In this document: piece by piece, positions 26,716-35,869 of the stretch
Layout: each line of letters opens with the position of its first letter
How positions within the stretch are numbered: the stretch's first letter is position 1
DNA from: Pedobacter sp. KBW06
Lineage (GTDB): Bacteria; Bacteroidota; Bacteroidia; Sphingobacteriales; Sphingobacteriaceae
Length of the DNA stretch: 64,000 nucleotides
Direction of reading: 5' to 3'
Assembly (NCBI RefSeq): GCF_003852525.1
Contig: NZ_QAJL01000003.1
Location: forward strand, 1,064,972-1,128,971
Notes under the pieces: generated by a model
Database searches by the model: none
Seen by the model: the letters and a program-made list of their open reading frames with translations, nothing else
Told to the model about the DNA's origin: nothing
Translations under genes and position numbers: made by a program

Positions 26716-28014
26716 TTACAGGCGCATATTGACCAGTTTGTCCGGCAATAGGGACTTTAAATCATAGACGATGGTTTGCGCGTTACACATCGCCGAAATG
26801 TCGATATCCCTGAATTTACGGTGTGCTACGGCAAGAATGATGGCATCATACTTTCTCATTTTTGATTCTCCATTCTGGCAAATCACCCCATATTCACGTT
26901 CCACCTGCGCCGGATCTGCCCATGGATCATGGATCACCACCTGGATGTTATATTCTCTGAGCCTCCTGACGATGTCGATGACTTTGGTATTTCTAACATC
27001 AGGGCAGTTCTCTTTAAAGGTGAAGCCAAGGATCAGCACTTTGCAATCCACCATTTTTCTGGAGGCGACGATTCGTTTCACCAGCTCATCGGCAATGTAA
27101 ATCCCCATGCGGTCGTTGATCCGTCTTCCAGCCAGGATGATCTCCGGATAATAGCCCTGTTCCTGGGCTTTTTGTGCAAGGTAATAAGGATCTACACCGA
27201 TGCAATGTCCGCCTACCAGCCCCGGTTGAAATTTCATGAAATTCCATTTCGTTCCCGCAGCCTTCAGTACTTCGCCCGTATCGATTCCCAGTTTATTGAA
27301 AATCATGGCCAGTTCATTAACGAAAGCAATGTTGATGTCCCGTTGTGCATTCTCAATAACTTTGGCCGCTTCGGCGACCTTTATTGAGGATGCTTTATAG
27401 GTTCCCGCTAAAATCACCGAACCATATAAATCGTTGATCATTTCGGCCGACTCCGGTGTAGAACCAGAGGTGATCTTTAAAATATGAGTGACGGTATGCT
27501 CCTTGTCTCCGGGATTGATCCTTTCCGGCGAATAGCCGACAAAAAAATCGGTATTGAACTTTAGTCCGGATACTTTTTCGAGCACGGGAACACATTCTTC
27601 TTCTGTAGCTCCCGGATATACTGTAGACTCATAGATCACCGTATCATTTTTCTTCAACACGCGGCCAATTGTTTTGCTCGCCTTTAGCAACGGCGTCATA
27701 TCCGGCCGGTTGTTCTTATCCACTGGTGTGGGAACGGTAACAATATACACATTACACTTCCGCAGCATTTCCAGTTCATTGGTACAAAACAAGCCCGTTA
27801 AAGTGCTGCAATCGTTCGTGATGATCTTCATCAGTTCTTCTGCTTCAATCTCCAGTGTATGGTCGTACCACATTTTCAGTTCGGCGATTCTTTCCGGATT
27901 TGAATCAAAGCCAAATACCTTATACTTTCCGGCGAAGGCTACAGCCAGTGGTAAACCTACATATCCGAGTCCGACGATTCCAATTTTCAGTCCTTTAAGC
28001 ACTTGAGTTACCAT
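26716..28014 (-). CDS. TviB/WbpO-type UDP-HexNAc 6-dehydrogenase
   Basis: The 432-residue protein has the NAD motif GLGYVGLPLA near residue 15, 'TVPTPVDKNNRPDMTPL', 'YESTVYPGATEEECVP', 'VGYSPERINPGDKEH', and the catalytic Cys (near 270) in 'GGHCIGVDPYYL'. These blocks match the TviB (Vi antigen) and WbpO branch, which oxidises UDP-GlcNAc or UDP-GalNAc to the uronic acid, more closely than UDP-glucose dehydrogenases. With the 4-epimerase at 8790-9884 it would supply UDP-GalNAcA or UDP-GalA. It starts 6 bp after the antiterminator gene and is the first sugar-precursor gene of the operon. Confidence 0.92.
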   Translation of the reverse strand: MVTQVLKGLKIGIVGLGYVGLPLAVAFAGKYKVFGFDSNPERIAELKMWYDHTLEIEAEELMKIITNDCSTLTGLFCTNELEMLRKCNVYIVTVPTPVDKNNRPDMTPLLKASKTIGRVLKKNDTVIYESTVYPGATEEECVPVLEKVSGLKFNTDFFVGYSPERINPGDKEHTVTHILKITSGSTPESAEMINDLYGSVILAGTYKASSIKVAEAAKVIENAQRDINIAFVNELAMIFNKLGIDTGEVLKAAGTKWNFMKFQPGLVGGHCIGVDPYYLAQKAQEQGYYPEIILAGRRINDRMGIYIADELVKRIVASRKMVDCKVLILGFTFKENCPDVRNTKVIDIVRRLREYNIQVVIHDPWADPAQVEREYGVICQNGESKMRKYDAIILAVAHRKFRDIDISAMCNAQTIVYDLKSLLPDKLVNMRL

Positions 28015-28020
28015 CTTATT

Positions 28021-28548
28021 TCAGTTAATCAGTTCAAGATCTTCGATGTTTACATTCGTGAGCAACACACAATTCAGGGTATCAATCACCACGACTACGC
28101 TTTTTTGTCTGAGTTTAATGATCTGTCCTTCTTTATGATTCATCAGTCCTTCTTTAATCATTACCCTGTCGCCGATCTCCATATGCTGAAGATCCACCAC
28201 TTCTACATCGGAAAAGGTTTCCATACATCGCTTTACCTCCTCTATCACCACATCTCTTACCTGTGCAGGTTTTCCCATGTAATACACAAAATTCATCACC
28301 CCTAAGGTGACTCTTACTTTGAGCTCTTCCCTTGGATCAATGTAGACGAATACATAAGAGTTGAACAGCGGCAGTTCCACTTCTTTCATTCTGTCCGCCC
28401 ATTTGTGCTTTACCCTTTTCAGGGGGCAGTAACTGATGATCCCCTGGAGTTTAAGCAGTTCATCCACTTTCTTTTCCCATCTTGGACGGGTATAGATGAC
28501 GAACCATTTTTTAGGTGCATTGACCCTGAGTGCGGATAGACTTTCCAT
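28021..28548 (-). CDS. UpxY-family NusG-like transcription antiterminator
   Basis: The 175-residue protein has an N-terminal NusG-type domain ('KKWFVIYTRPRWEKKVDELL', 'YVFVYIDPRE') and a C-terminal KOW-like domain ('GDRVMIKEGLMNHKEGQIIKL'). In Bacteroides, UpxY proteins bind RNA polymerase in the 5' leader of their own capsule operon and prevent premature termination. Here the gene is third, behind the export and kinase genes and directly before 27 kb of biosynthesis genes. That position suggests it controls read-through into the biosynthetic part. Confidence 0.9.
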   Translation of the reverse strand: MESLSALRVNAPKKWFVIYTRPRWEKKVDELLKLQGIISYCPLKRVKHKWADRMKEVELPLFNSYVFVYIDPREELKVRVTLGVMNFVYYMGKPAQVRDVVIEEVKRCMETFSDVEVVDLQHMEIGDRVMIKEGLMNHKEGQIIKLRQKSVVVVIDTLNCVLLTNVNIEDLELIN

Positions 28549-28713
28549 AGTTTATTTTTTGAGAAATGTTAACAGACTGAGGGTTTTATACGGCTTCGCC
28601 TCCTCACTTACATGATGTTTCCTGTTTTTAAGAAAATCTCCGCAGCCCCCTTTTATTTTTTCAACCTACCGGAACGATTACCGGTCTTTCACTACATCAA
28701 CCTTATCTTCTAT
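28549..28713 (-). promoter_or_regulatory. 165-nt leader upstream of the antiterminator gene, with hairpins
   Basis: On the minus strand this gap holds a short stem ACCGG/CCGGT near 28660-28680 and, closer to the start codon, a TGAGG/CCTCA stem enclosing a GGC-GAA-GCC hairpin near 28587-28611. No U-tract terminator is evident. By analogy with UpxY systems, such a leader could be a pause or loading site. This is a weak, position-based suggestion. Confidence 0.3.
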
Positions 28714-31008
28714 TTAAGCAGAATACGCATATCTGCCATATCTGTAGGTATTTTTATTTCCCTTACCTGCATCATTAAATACGATCATTGGATTTTTAAG
28801 CCGGCCGTTTTCACAGATCTCTTCAAATATGGCCAGGTCTTCTTTATGGGTATAATTGTACCTTACCAGGTAGATGCTTGAATCGGCAAATGTTGCAATG
28901 GTAAAGGCATCTGCCACATGTCCTACAGGTGAAGTGTCTACGATTACATAGTCGAACCGTTCCCTAAGTTCCCTAAACAGAATTTCGAGTTTAGGGCTCA
29001 TGAGGATCTCTGAAGGGCTATCTGAAATTTCGCCACATCCGATCACAAACAGATGATCGGACTGCGGAGCTTTGATCAGAATGTCATCTACCCGTAGCTG
29101 ATCGGATTTCAGGTAATCGGATAAACCTGTTTTACTTTGCAGGTTCATGTTGTTGAGCAGGTCTGGTTTGCGCAGGTCGAACTCCAGGATGACTACCTTT
29201 TTATCAATTAAAGACAGCGTAATGCCCAGATTGATGCTGAAGAATGTTTTTCCCTCTCCTTTTGAAGTAGAGGTCACCAGCAGCACCTTATTGTGCAGGT
29301 TCATGTCCATAAAATGCAGGTTGGAACGGATGTACCTGAAGAGTTCGGAAATGGTATTGCTTTGGTTCTTATGAACCACAATTGATTCTCCTATGGCTTT
29401 ATGGCTCAGTTCGCCCAAAATTTTCCCGTTCATGGCGATGTATTCCACATCATAAATGTCTTTCACTTTGCTGTTGAGTTTATCTTTCAGGTAAATGACA
29501 GAGAATGGAATCGTCAGGCCCGCCATCATGCTGAGCATATAGATCAGCTGTACCTTAGGTTTGGCAGGGATCGGGTTGTAAGCAGGCTTATCGATGAGCT
29601 TGGAAGTGGGAATCGTGGCCGATAAGGAAAGCTCCGTTTCTTCTCTTTTTTGCAGCAGGTACTGGTAAAGTGTTGTTTTCACACTTTGCTCCCTGCTCCT
29701 TTCCAAAAGTCCCCGCTCCATTACCGGAACATGATTTAAGCGACTCTCAAACTGGGAAGTTTTACTACTCAGCTTATTTCTTTCCAGTGTAAGTCCCCTT
29801 CTGATCATCGTCAGGTTTTCCAGCAGGCTTCCTTTGAGACCAGTCAGCTGTTCAGTCAGACTGACCACCAATGGATTGTTGACACTGTTATTCCGCAGCA
29901 GGCGTTCCCTTTCAATCTGCAGGTTATTATATTTATCGGTAAGGTTTTGTAAGGTAGGATCTTTCAGTCCCAATGTGGTGGGTACCAGTTCAAAACTGGC
30001 ATTTCCGCCCCGCAGGTAGCTAATGAGCGATTGTACAAGGCTCAGCTGTACCTCACTTGAGGCCAGTTGTTCGTTGTAATTTCCCGACGACTGCAAATTC
30101 ATCTGTGCATCTGCACTTAGTTCAGTAATCCTGTTGTCTCTTTTATAGTTCTCTACATCCTGCTCTACTCCGGATAGGTTTTTAGTAAGAAATTTCAATT
30201 TACCATCAATGAACTTGATCGTATTTAAGGCCATGATGTTCTTGTTGTTGACATTTTCCATATTGTATCTGGAAATCAAGGCATTTAAGATGTCCATCCC
30301 ACGCTGTGGTATGGCATCCAGGAGACTCAGCACCACGGTATTTGCATCTTTAATCACTGGCAGAACGGTTAATCCTGTTGTACTGTAGGCCTGTGCCATT
30401 TGCCCAAGATCTGCAAAACGGATCTGGATGACTTTATCAGAGATGCTAAATGCCGGTCCCTTGATCACAGTGATGTTAAACTGAGGACGGGAAATGGCAT
30501 AACCAAAATTGTAAATGGTTCTCTTACCATTCTCATTTAAAATAAACTGATGGTCGTTGATGATGCTGAGGCTTAATTTTTGAAGATAGGCCTGTTCGTT
30601 GTTTTTATTCAGGAGCACATTTACAGGTAAGGCATTTCCATATAGCTCCTGTTTTTTTAGCGGCAATTCATAAAAATAACTGACCCCCATGTTCAGATCT
30701 TTCAGTACGCCATAGATCAAATCGCGGGAGCGCATGACTTCCATTTCATCGATCACCGTTTTAGAGCTCCTGAACATATTCAGGTCGCTAAATGCTGTTC
30801 CCTTCAACAAACCATCCCCCTTGGTATCGTCCTGAACAAGTAAGGTGCTGCTTACTTTGTATTTTGACACTGTCGTTTGCAGGTATAACCAGGCTGCTCC
30901 CAGGCTTAAGACCAGCGCGAGGACAAAGAAATACCAATATTTTACATATTTCATCCCCTCTGCGATAATGCCGGGATTATTTACAGGAGTTTGTTTATTA
31001 TAAGGCAT
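28714..31008 (-). CDS. Wzc-type polysaccharide co-polymerase / BY-kinase
   Basis: The 764-residue inner membrane protein begins with a Wzz chain-length domain (first TM near residues 27-47, second near 500-520) and a long periplasmic coiled-coil region. The C-terminal cytoplasmic kinase has Walker A 'SKGEGKTFF' (about 575-585), Walker A' 'VVILEFDLRKP' and Walker B-like 'YVIVDTSPVGHVAD'. The C terminus 'YRYGRYAYSA' is a short tyrosine cluster for autophosphorylation. It controls chain length and couples to the export lipoprotein encoded immediately upstream. No matching low-molecular-weight tyrosine phosphatase gene is in the window. Confidence 0.94.
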   Translation of the reverse strand: MPYNKQTPVNNPGIIAEGMKYVKYWYFFVLALVLSLGAAWLYLQTTVSKYKVSSTLLVQDDTKGDGLLKGTAFSDLNMFRSSKTVIDEMEVMRSRDLIYGVLKDLNMGVSYFYELPLKKQELYGNALPVNVLLNKNNEQAYLQKLSLSIINDHQFILNENGKRTIYNFGYAISRPQFNITVIKGPAFSISDKVIQIRFADLGQMAQAYSTTGLTVLPVIKDANTVVLSLLDAIPQRGMDILNALISRYNMENVNNKNIMALNTIKFIDGKLKFLTKNLSGVEQDVENYKRDNRITELSADAQMNLQSSGNYNEQLASSEVQLSLVQSLISYLRGGNASFELVPTTLGLKDPTLQNLTDKYNNLQIERERLLRNNSVNNPLVVSLTEQLTGLKGSLLENLTMIRRGLTLERNKLSSKTSQFESRLNHVPVMERGLLERSREQSVKTTLYQYLLQKREETELSLSATIPTSKLIDKPAYNPIPAKPKVQLIYMLSMMAGLTIPFSVIYLKDKLNSKVKDIYDVEYIAMNGKILGELSHKAIGESIVVHKNQSNTISELFRYIRSNLHFMDMNLHNKVLLVTSTSKGEGKTFFSINLGITLSLIDKKVVILEFDLRKPDLLNNMNLQSKTGLSDYLKSDQLRVDDILIKAPQSDHLFVIGCGEISDSPSEILMSPKLEILFRELRERFDYVIVDTSPVGHVADAFTIATFADSSIYLVRYNYTHKEDLAIFEEICENGRLKNPMIVFNDAGKGNKNTYRYGRYAYSA

Positions 31009-31036
31009 GACAATAGATTTAAGAAATGAACTTAAG

Positions 31037-31798
31037 CTATTTTAGAACAGTGGCCACCAACACCGCCACTGCAGAGATGGTTGCCACCACTAAAGGCATT
31101 AACCTGTTGTTGTTACTCACTTCCACCGATTTGGCCTTATCCGGCTCTACGTAAATCACATCGTTTTGTTTGAGATAGAAATAGGGAGAGCTCAATACGT
31201 CCTGACGGTTCAGGTTGATGCGTTCCATGATGCGTTTCCCTTCTACTTCCCTGATCAGCAGTACATTTTCTCTTTTGCCATAAGCGGTCATATCACCTGC
31301 CAGTCCGAGCGCCTCCAGCAGGTTAATTTTTTCATTGTTCACCGTAAAGGTGGAAGGATGGTTAACCTCTCCAATTACGGTTACCCTGAAATTCAGGAAT
31401 TTGATATTGACAATTGCATTCTTGACATACTTGTTGAGTTGGGATTCTACCAGGTTCTGAGCCTGACTGATCGTCAGTCCCTGAACAGGAACCTGTCCAA
31501 GTACCGGAAATTTAATACTTCCGGATTCATTTACCCGATATCCCTCCCGTTCATATACTCCGTTTACCGTCTGATTAACCGGTTGTGAAGCAAATAAAAC
31601 ATTGGATTCCGGACTCGTGCTATTTACGGTAACGGACAGGATATCATTCTGAAGGATAGTTGGTTCTCCGTTATTCAAGATCTTCGAATAAGGGCTGGTT
31701 TTAGAATCCAGATCACTGAAATAGACTAAATTTCTTTGTCTCGAACAGCTACTTAATGTTATTACCATTAAGTAACACACTACAAGTTTTAGATTCAT
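31037..31798 (-). CDS. Wza-type polysaccharide export lipoprotein (OPX)
   Basis: The frame can open at a TTG at 31807, but the ATG at 31798 gives a clean lipoprotein signal, with the lipobox LSSC (Cys18). The Poly_export domain (around 'ILSVTVNSTSPESN' and 'GSIKFPVLGQVPVQGLT') and an SLBB-type domain ('FRVTVIGEVNHPSTF') follow. A C-terminal hydrophobic stretch 'LVVATISAVAVLVATVL' is common in Bacteroidota OPX proteins. It forms the periplasmic/outer-membrane channel together with the Wzc-like partner encoded 28 bp downstream. It is the first gene of the operon. Confidence 0.92.
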   Translation of the reverse strand: MNLKLVVCYLMVITLSSCSRQRNLVYFSDLDSKTSPYSKILNNGEPTILQNDILSVTVNSTSPESNVLFASQPVNQTVNGVYEREGYRVNESGSIKFPVLGQVPVQGLTISQAQNLVESQLNKYVKNAIVNIKFLNFRVTVIGEVNHPSTFTVNNEKINLLEALGLAGDMTAYGKRENVLLIREVEGKRIMERINLNRQDVLSSPYFYLKQNDVIYVEPDKAKSVEVSNNNRLMPLVVATISAVAVLVATVLK

Positions 31799-31992
31799 AA
31801 AATACAATTTAAATTAAACACCAATAAATGTTTGATTAAATATTACAATATGAATTTACTAACTTATTATAGGGTATAAATGGCCTCCAGCCCAATTGTG
31901 AAGACGCTTGTGGAACTTTCTCATTCTGTTACACACATGTGAGAATTTTTTTATACAACATGGTATTAATTTTGATGTCCGAGACAGAAACG
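31799..31992. promoter_or_regulatory. Divergent promoter region of the exopolysaccharide operon
   Basis: This AT-rich stretch lies between the OPX gene (minus) and a secreted-protein gene (plus) and must contain the start of the 31-kb operon unless that is internal. I found no good TAnnTTTG match on the minus strand. The position call is certain and the promoter elements are not. Confidence 0.45.
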
Positions 31993-31995
31993 ATG

Positions 31996-32523
31996 ATGAA
32001 CAAACTCTTCCTATCTGCCTGTCTTCTATTACTGACGTTTAACTGTGTTGCCCAAAAAGACGCAGAAATAAAAACGCTGTTGTCTAAAGACGGAGTACTT
32101 GCCCTTCCTATCCCCTTAAAGAAAATTAATGAGGCCCTTAAAGTAAAGCCTGTTGTTATCAATGATGAAATGTTTGGTGATGAATATACCTGGAAACCGC
32201 TCAGCGGAGTTCATTTTTCTGCTTTTGTGGGAGAAGATAAAACCTGCTCCACGGTTTTCATAAAAGCAAATAAAGGAAAAGTAATCAGCGGATTGCCATA
32301 CGACCTGATCTTAAATGGCAGCAGCTTAAAAGATTGCGAAGCTAAATTCAAATCCAGTATTCTGGAAAAACAAAAGATCAATCCGGAGGACAATCCCGGA
32401 GAAACCAGCAGTTTCATCTTAAAGGTGAAAAAAGGGAAATACTATGTGCATCTCGCCTTTGATACCAAACTAAAACTGGAACAAATCACCATTTCTACGG
32501 TTAACCTTGACGCTGCCGGTTAA
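31996..32523 (+). CDS. Secreted hypothetical protein
   Basis: The frame is open from 31939, but a start at the ATG at 31996 (or 31993) places a signal peptide directly at the N terminus ('MNKLFLSACLLLLTFNCVAQ', cleavage after about residue 19). The mature part of about 155 residues is mostly polar, with alternating strand-like segments ('GVHFSAFVGEDKTCSTVFI', 'KYYVHLAFDTKLKLEQITI') that suggest a small beta-rich fold. I do not recognise the family. It stands alone, divergent from the polysaccharide operon. Confidence 0.65.
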   Translation: MNKLFLSACLLLLTFNCVAQKDAEIKTLLSKDGVLALPIPLKKINEALKVKPVVINDEMFGDEYTWKPLSGVHFSAFVGEDKTCSTVFIKANKGKVISGLPYDLILNGSSLKDCEAKFKSSILEKQKINPEDNPGETSSFILKVKKGKYYVHLAFDTKLKLEQITISTVNLDAAG

Positions 32524-32703
32524 TCGTTACTCCTTACTTATCCATTGGAACAGCGCTCCGGTTAATTGCATTTGAAGTTAACCGGGCTTTCCCGGTGGGT
32601 GTTCCAGTTTCTGTTTAAGTATGGTATAACCACAGTGTTGATGATGTTCTACCGTCGTACCGCCGCGATCTTAATGCATTCCGGGCCGCTTCAGAAAGCA
32701 CAT

Positions 32704-32739
32704 AAAAAAGCCTGCTCTTTAACTTGTAAAGCGCAGGCT
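32704..32739 (-). terminator. Intrinsic terminator of the amino acid permease gene
   Basis: On the minus strand, AGCCTGC (32739-32733) pairs with GCAGGCT (32715-32709), extended by an imperfect CTTTA/TTAAAG, and a run of six U residues follows (32709-32704). It lies 25 nt past the permease stop, as expected for a terminator. Confidence 0.8.
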
Positions 32740-32763
32740 GAATATCCTCAATAAGGAAATATT

Positions 32764-34215
32764 TTATGCTTGTTGTTTTTTCTTTCTTTTCACCAGCAGG
32801 TAACAAATGTACAAGAGCAAGATCCATCCCGGGATCAGTTCAACAGAAACTTTCATCCCTGTGATCCACATGATCACTAAAATCCCAATCAGAAAAATCA
32901 GGCAGATATAGTTCGACAATGGGTAGATAAAAGAAGGAAATTTGGTTTTGATCTGTTCTTCTTTTTTGGTTTTTCTGAATTTCAAATGGGTAATGCTGAT
33001 CATCAGCCAATTGATCATCAGGGAAGAAACCACCAATGACATCAGGATTCCCAATGCTTTTTCCGGGATCAGTTTATTCACCACGATACAAATGGCTGCA
33101 AAAATACTGGAGACCAGGATGGCTTTAATAGGAACGTGGTTTTTATTCAGTTTCTTTAGAAAGGCAGGCGCATTTCCCTGTTCTGCCAAACCAAAAAGCA
33201 TCCGGCTATTGCTGTATACACAGCTGTTATACACCGACAATGCGGCCGTTAAAACAATCAGGTTTAGCACATTGGCAATGATGCTTGTGAAATAAATCGT
33301 CTTTCCGAAAAGGTCGAACTGAAAGCCTTTTAAACTTTCAAAGACCATCACAAAGGGACTGCTGTCTGTGGTAATGCTTTTCCATGGTGATAAGGAGAAC
33401 AGGATCACCAGTGCACCTACATAAAAAATCAGGATGCGATAGATCACCTGGTTGGTTGCTTTCGGAATTGTTTTCTCCGGATTTGCCGCTTCGGCAGCGG
33501 TGATTCCGATTAATTCCAGTCCGCCGAAAGAAAACATGATCAGCGTGATGGCTGCGAACAGGCCTTCAAACCCACCTTTTCCATCAGAACTGAACCATCC
33601 TTTTGCAAAAAAACCACCGTCATTCCAAAGGTTTTGGATGCTTGCTTTTTCTCCTCCGCTTCCGCTTACCAACAGGTAAATACCGAAAAGGATCATGGCA
33701 ATAATCGCCACGACTTTAACAATAGAGAACCAGAATTCCACTTCCCCATAGACCTTAACTGAGGTCAGGTTTAAGGCATTAATCGTCAGAAAGAAGAAAA
33801 GACTTGAAGACCATAAGGGGATTTCGGGCCACCAGAAATGCACATAAATTCCTATCGCGGTTAATTCCGACATGCTTACCAGGATATACAGGACCCAGTA
33901 ATTCCAGCCAGAGGCAAAGCCTGCAAATGAGCCCCAATATTTATACGCAAAATGACTAAAGCTTCCTGATACCGGTTCTTCCACCACCATTTCGCCCAAT
34001 TGGCGCATGATGAAGAAAGCAATGATACCTGCTAAAGTATATCCTAAAATAACAGAGGGTCCGGCAAGCACTGCGGCGGGCCCGATGCCTAAAAATAAGC
34101 CCGTTCCTATGGCACCGCCAAGGGCAATTAACTGAATATGTCTGTTTTGCAAACCTCTTACCAGTTTTTGCTCCTCAGGTTTTTGCAGTCCAGATTTTTC
34201 GTCTACTTGTTTCAA
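32764..34215 (-). CDS. APC-superfamily amino acid permease
   Basis: The protein has 12 predicted transmembrane helices and the amino acid permease signature 'LIALGGAIGTGLFLGIGPA' and 'GSFSHFAYKYWGSFAGFASGWNYW' in its first 150 residues, as in AnsP/ProY/GabP-type transporters (about 480-498 aa). It is an inner membrane proton-coupled importer of an unknown amino acid. There is no ATG at the N terminus. TTG codons at 34260 and 34215 are possible, and the latter gives the hydrophilic 'KQVDEKSGLQKPEEQ' start usual for the family. It is monocistronic with its own terminator. Confidence 0.9.
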   Translation of the reverse strand: MKQVDEKSGLQKPEEQKLVRGLQNRHIQLIALGGAIGTGLFLGIGPAAVLAGPSVILGYTLAGIIAFFIMRQLGEMVVEEPVSGSFSHFAYKYWGSFAGFASGWNYWVLYILVSMSELTAIGIYVHFWWPEIPLWSSSLFFFLTINALNLTSVKVYGEVEFWFSIVKVVAIIAMILFGIYLLVSGSGGEKASIQNLWNDGGFFAKGWFSSDGKGGFEGLFAAITLIMFSFGGLELIGITAAEAANPEKTIPKATNQVIYRILIFYVGALVILFSLSPWKSITTDSSPFVMVFESLKGFQFDLFGKTIYFTSIIANVLNLIVLTAALSVYNSCVYSNSRMLFGLAEQGNAPAFLKKLNKNHVPIKAILVSSIFAAICIVVNKLIPEKALGILMSLVVSSLMINWLMISITHLKFRKTKKEEQIKTKFPSFIYPLSNYICLIFLIGILVIMWITGMKVSVELIPGWILLLYICYLLVKRKKKQQA

Positions 34216-34447
34216 TGTATGTGGTATTGATTTAATAATGGCAATTGAGTATTTCAGCAAAAATGTAAACTTATATTCATTTCAGCGATTAAAAGCTCAA
34301 TTAATTTAAGCTCTCTTCTCAAATACGGCGAGGATCAGCTCATTTCACATATCAATATACCTAGATATATAGATGTATTTAAATAAATAAAATGCCATGA
34401 TATGGAAATTCTGAATTTTATGCATCTCCATTTTAAATCATAAAATT

Positions 34448-35122
34448 ATGGAAGAGCGTATCAATGGTGCCAGTCTGAGTTTCAAATGTGAAGAGAAATG
34501 GGAAGAAATGAAAGCCGAGGGTGATGGCCGGTTCTGCAGTGTATGTCAAAAAAAGGTCTACGATTTAACCGATAAAAAAACGGCCTACTTTATTCAGCTC
34601 ATGCAGGAAAACAACAACAATGTTTGCGGCAGGTTTACCAGCGATCAGCTTGTCCCCGCAGCCCCCACTCCCCAACCGGTTTGGAAAAGATGGGCAATTG
34701 CGGCTATGGTTTTTATTGGTTTTGGCGCTGCCGGACAAAAAGCAAATGCCCAAGAGGAACTGATGGGGAAAGTGGTTAAGAAAGTAGCCGAGCCTGACCA
34801 GGAGAAATTTGCTGTTTTGGGATTCGTGGCGCCCAGGCTGGTCGAAGATGCGGAATTAGTTTCCTTACATGAATACCTAGTTCTGAATTGTAAAGTCCCT
34901 GAATCTATCAATGGCAGGTTAATTGCATCATTTAGGGTAAGCAAGGATGGTAGCTTAAATCATATCGGACTTACCGAGCAACTGCCCAAAGCGGTTCGCG
35001 ACGAAGTACTGAGGGCGATCAAGGCATCGCCTAAATGGAAAAAGCAAAGTCATGCCTCCGGTCAGACCTTACAACTTACCTTCAAAAGAGGACAGATCGT
35101 GCCTCACCGCAATAAAGATTAG
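34448..35122 (+). CDS. Membrane-anchored protein with Cys4 N terminus and TonB-C-like C terminus
   Basis: The 224-residue protein has three parts. A cytoplasmic N terminus has four cysteines (Cys14, Cys30, Cys33, Cys60) including 'RFCSVCQKKVYDLT', a likely zinc site. A single transmembrane helix ('WAIAAMVFIGFGAAG') lies near residues 81-95. A periplasmic C-terminal domain of about 90 residues ('GRLIASFRVSKDGSLNHIGLT' to 'QTLQLTFKRG') resembles the TonB C-terminal fold found in Bacteroidota energy-transducer-like proteins. No ExbB/ExbD genes are near. It could pass a signal or energy across the inner membrane. This is inference from domain layout. Confidence 0.65.
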   Translation: MEERINGASLSFKCEEKWEEMKAEGDGRFCSVCQKKVYDLTDKKTAYFIQLMQENNNNVCGRFTSDQLVPAAPTPQPVWKRWAIAAMVFIGFGAAGQKANAQEELMGKVVKKVAEPDQEKFAVLGFVAPRLVEDAELVSLHEYLVLNCKVPESINGRLIASFRVSKDGSLNHIGLTEQLPKAVRDEVLRAIKASPKWKKQSHASGQTLQLTFKRGQIVPHRNKD

Positions 35123-35290
35123 TTTGCCCCTGCCCTTTCCGCTTCAGTTTGGATTCCGCAGAGTCGTCGAAGTGTTAGGCCTTCCATGGTAAGCAAGCTA
35201 TAACTAAAAAATAAGTTTCACAACTAAAATTTAGGTAATCCATTTAAGAATAAATTCAATATTTTAGTTGCCGAATTAAAACCTCTCAAT

Positions 35291-35869
35291 TTGAAACATA
35301 CTTTTCTTATTACCGCACTCTGCTGTTTCGCTGCCTTCTGTTTTGTTATGGCCCTTGTTAATTCCTACAACGGCCTGATTAAAAAGTTTAACCAGGTGAA
35401 AAACGCCTTTTCTACGATTGATGTGATGTTGAAAAAGCGTTACGACCTAATTCCAAACCTGATTGAACTGGTGAAACAATACAGCAGCCATGAAGAAAAA
35501 GTACTTACAGATATCGCTTCCTTACGCGCTACCGGCATGTCTGCAACGCTGAGCAATGAAGAAAAGATGATGGTCAACCGTCAGCTCGACTCGGCGGTGA
35601 GGGGTATGATGGTCAATATGGAAGCCTATCCTGAGCTTAAAGCAAATGAAAGCTTTTTGAGGTTACAGTCGACCTGGACGGAAAGTGAAGAACAGATTGC
35701 TGCAGCAAGAAGAAATTACAACAACACGGTTACCGTTTACAATAACGGGATCATGATGTTTCCCTCAAACATTTTTGCAAGCATACTGAACTATAAGCCT
35801 ATTTTTGTGTTGGAGAATACCCAGGAAGAAAGAAAAAACATCAGTGCTAAAGCTATATTTAACAGTTAA
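35291..35869 (+). CDS. lemA: LemA family membrane protein
   Basis: The gene starts at a TTG at 35291, which is needed to include the N-terminal transmembrane helix ('LITALCCFAAFCFVMALV'); the next ATG would cut through the helix. The rest has the LemA hallmarks 'YNGLIKKFNQVKNAFSTIDV', 'KRYDLIPNLIELVKQY' and 'AARRNYNNTVTVYNNGI' in a helical bundle (192 aa). LemA proteins are membrane-anchored and of uncertain function. It overlaps the DUF3137 gene at a TAATG junction, so the two are translationally coupled, a pairing seen in many genomes. Confidence 0.9.
   Translation: MKHTFLITALCCFAAFCFVMALVNSYNGLIKKFNQVKNAFSTIDVMLKKRYDLIPNLIELVKQYSSHEEKVLTDIASLRATGMSATLSNEEKMMVNRQLDSAVRGMMVNMEAYPELKANESFLRLQSTWTESEEQIAAARRNYNNTVTVYNNGIMMFPSNIFASILNYKPIFVLENTQEERKNISAKAIFNS

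Noticed and set aside
32566..32754. 62-codon plus-strand frame over the permease terminator
   Set aside because: It runs through the terminator hairpin and its composition looks like translated non-coding DNA.
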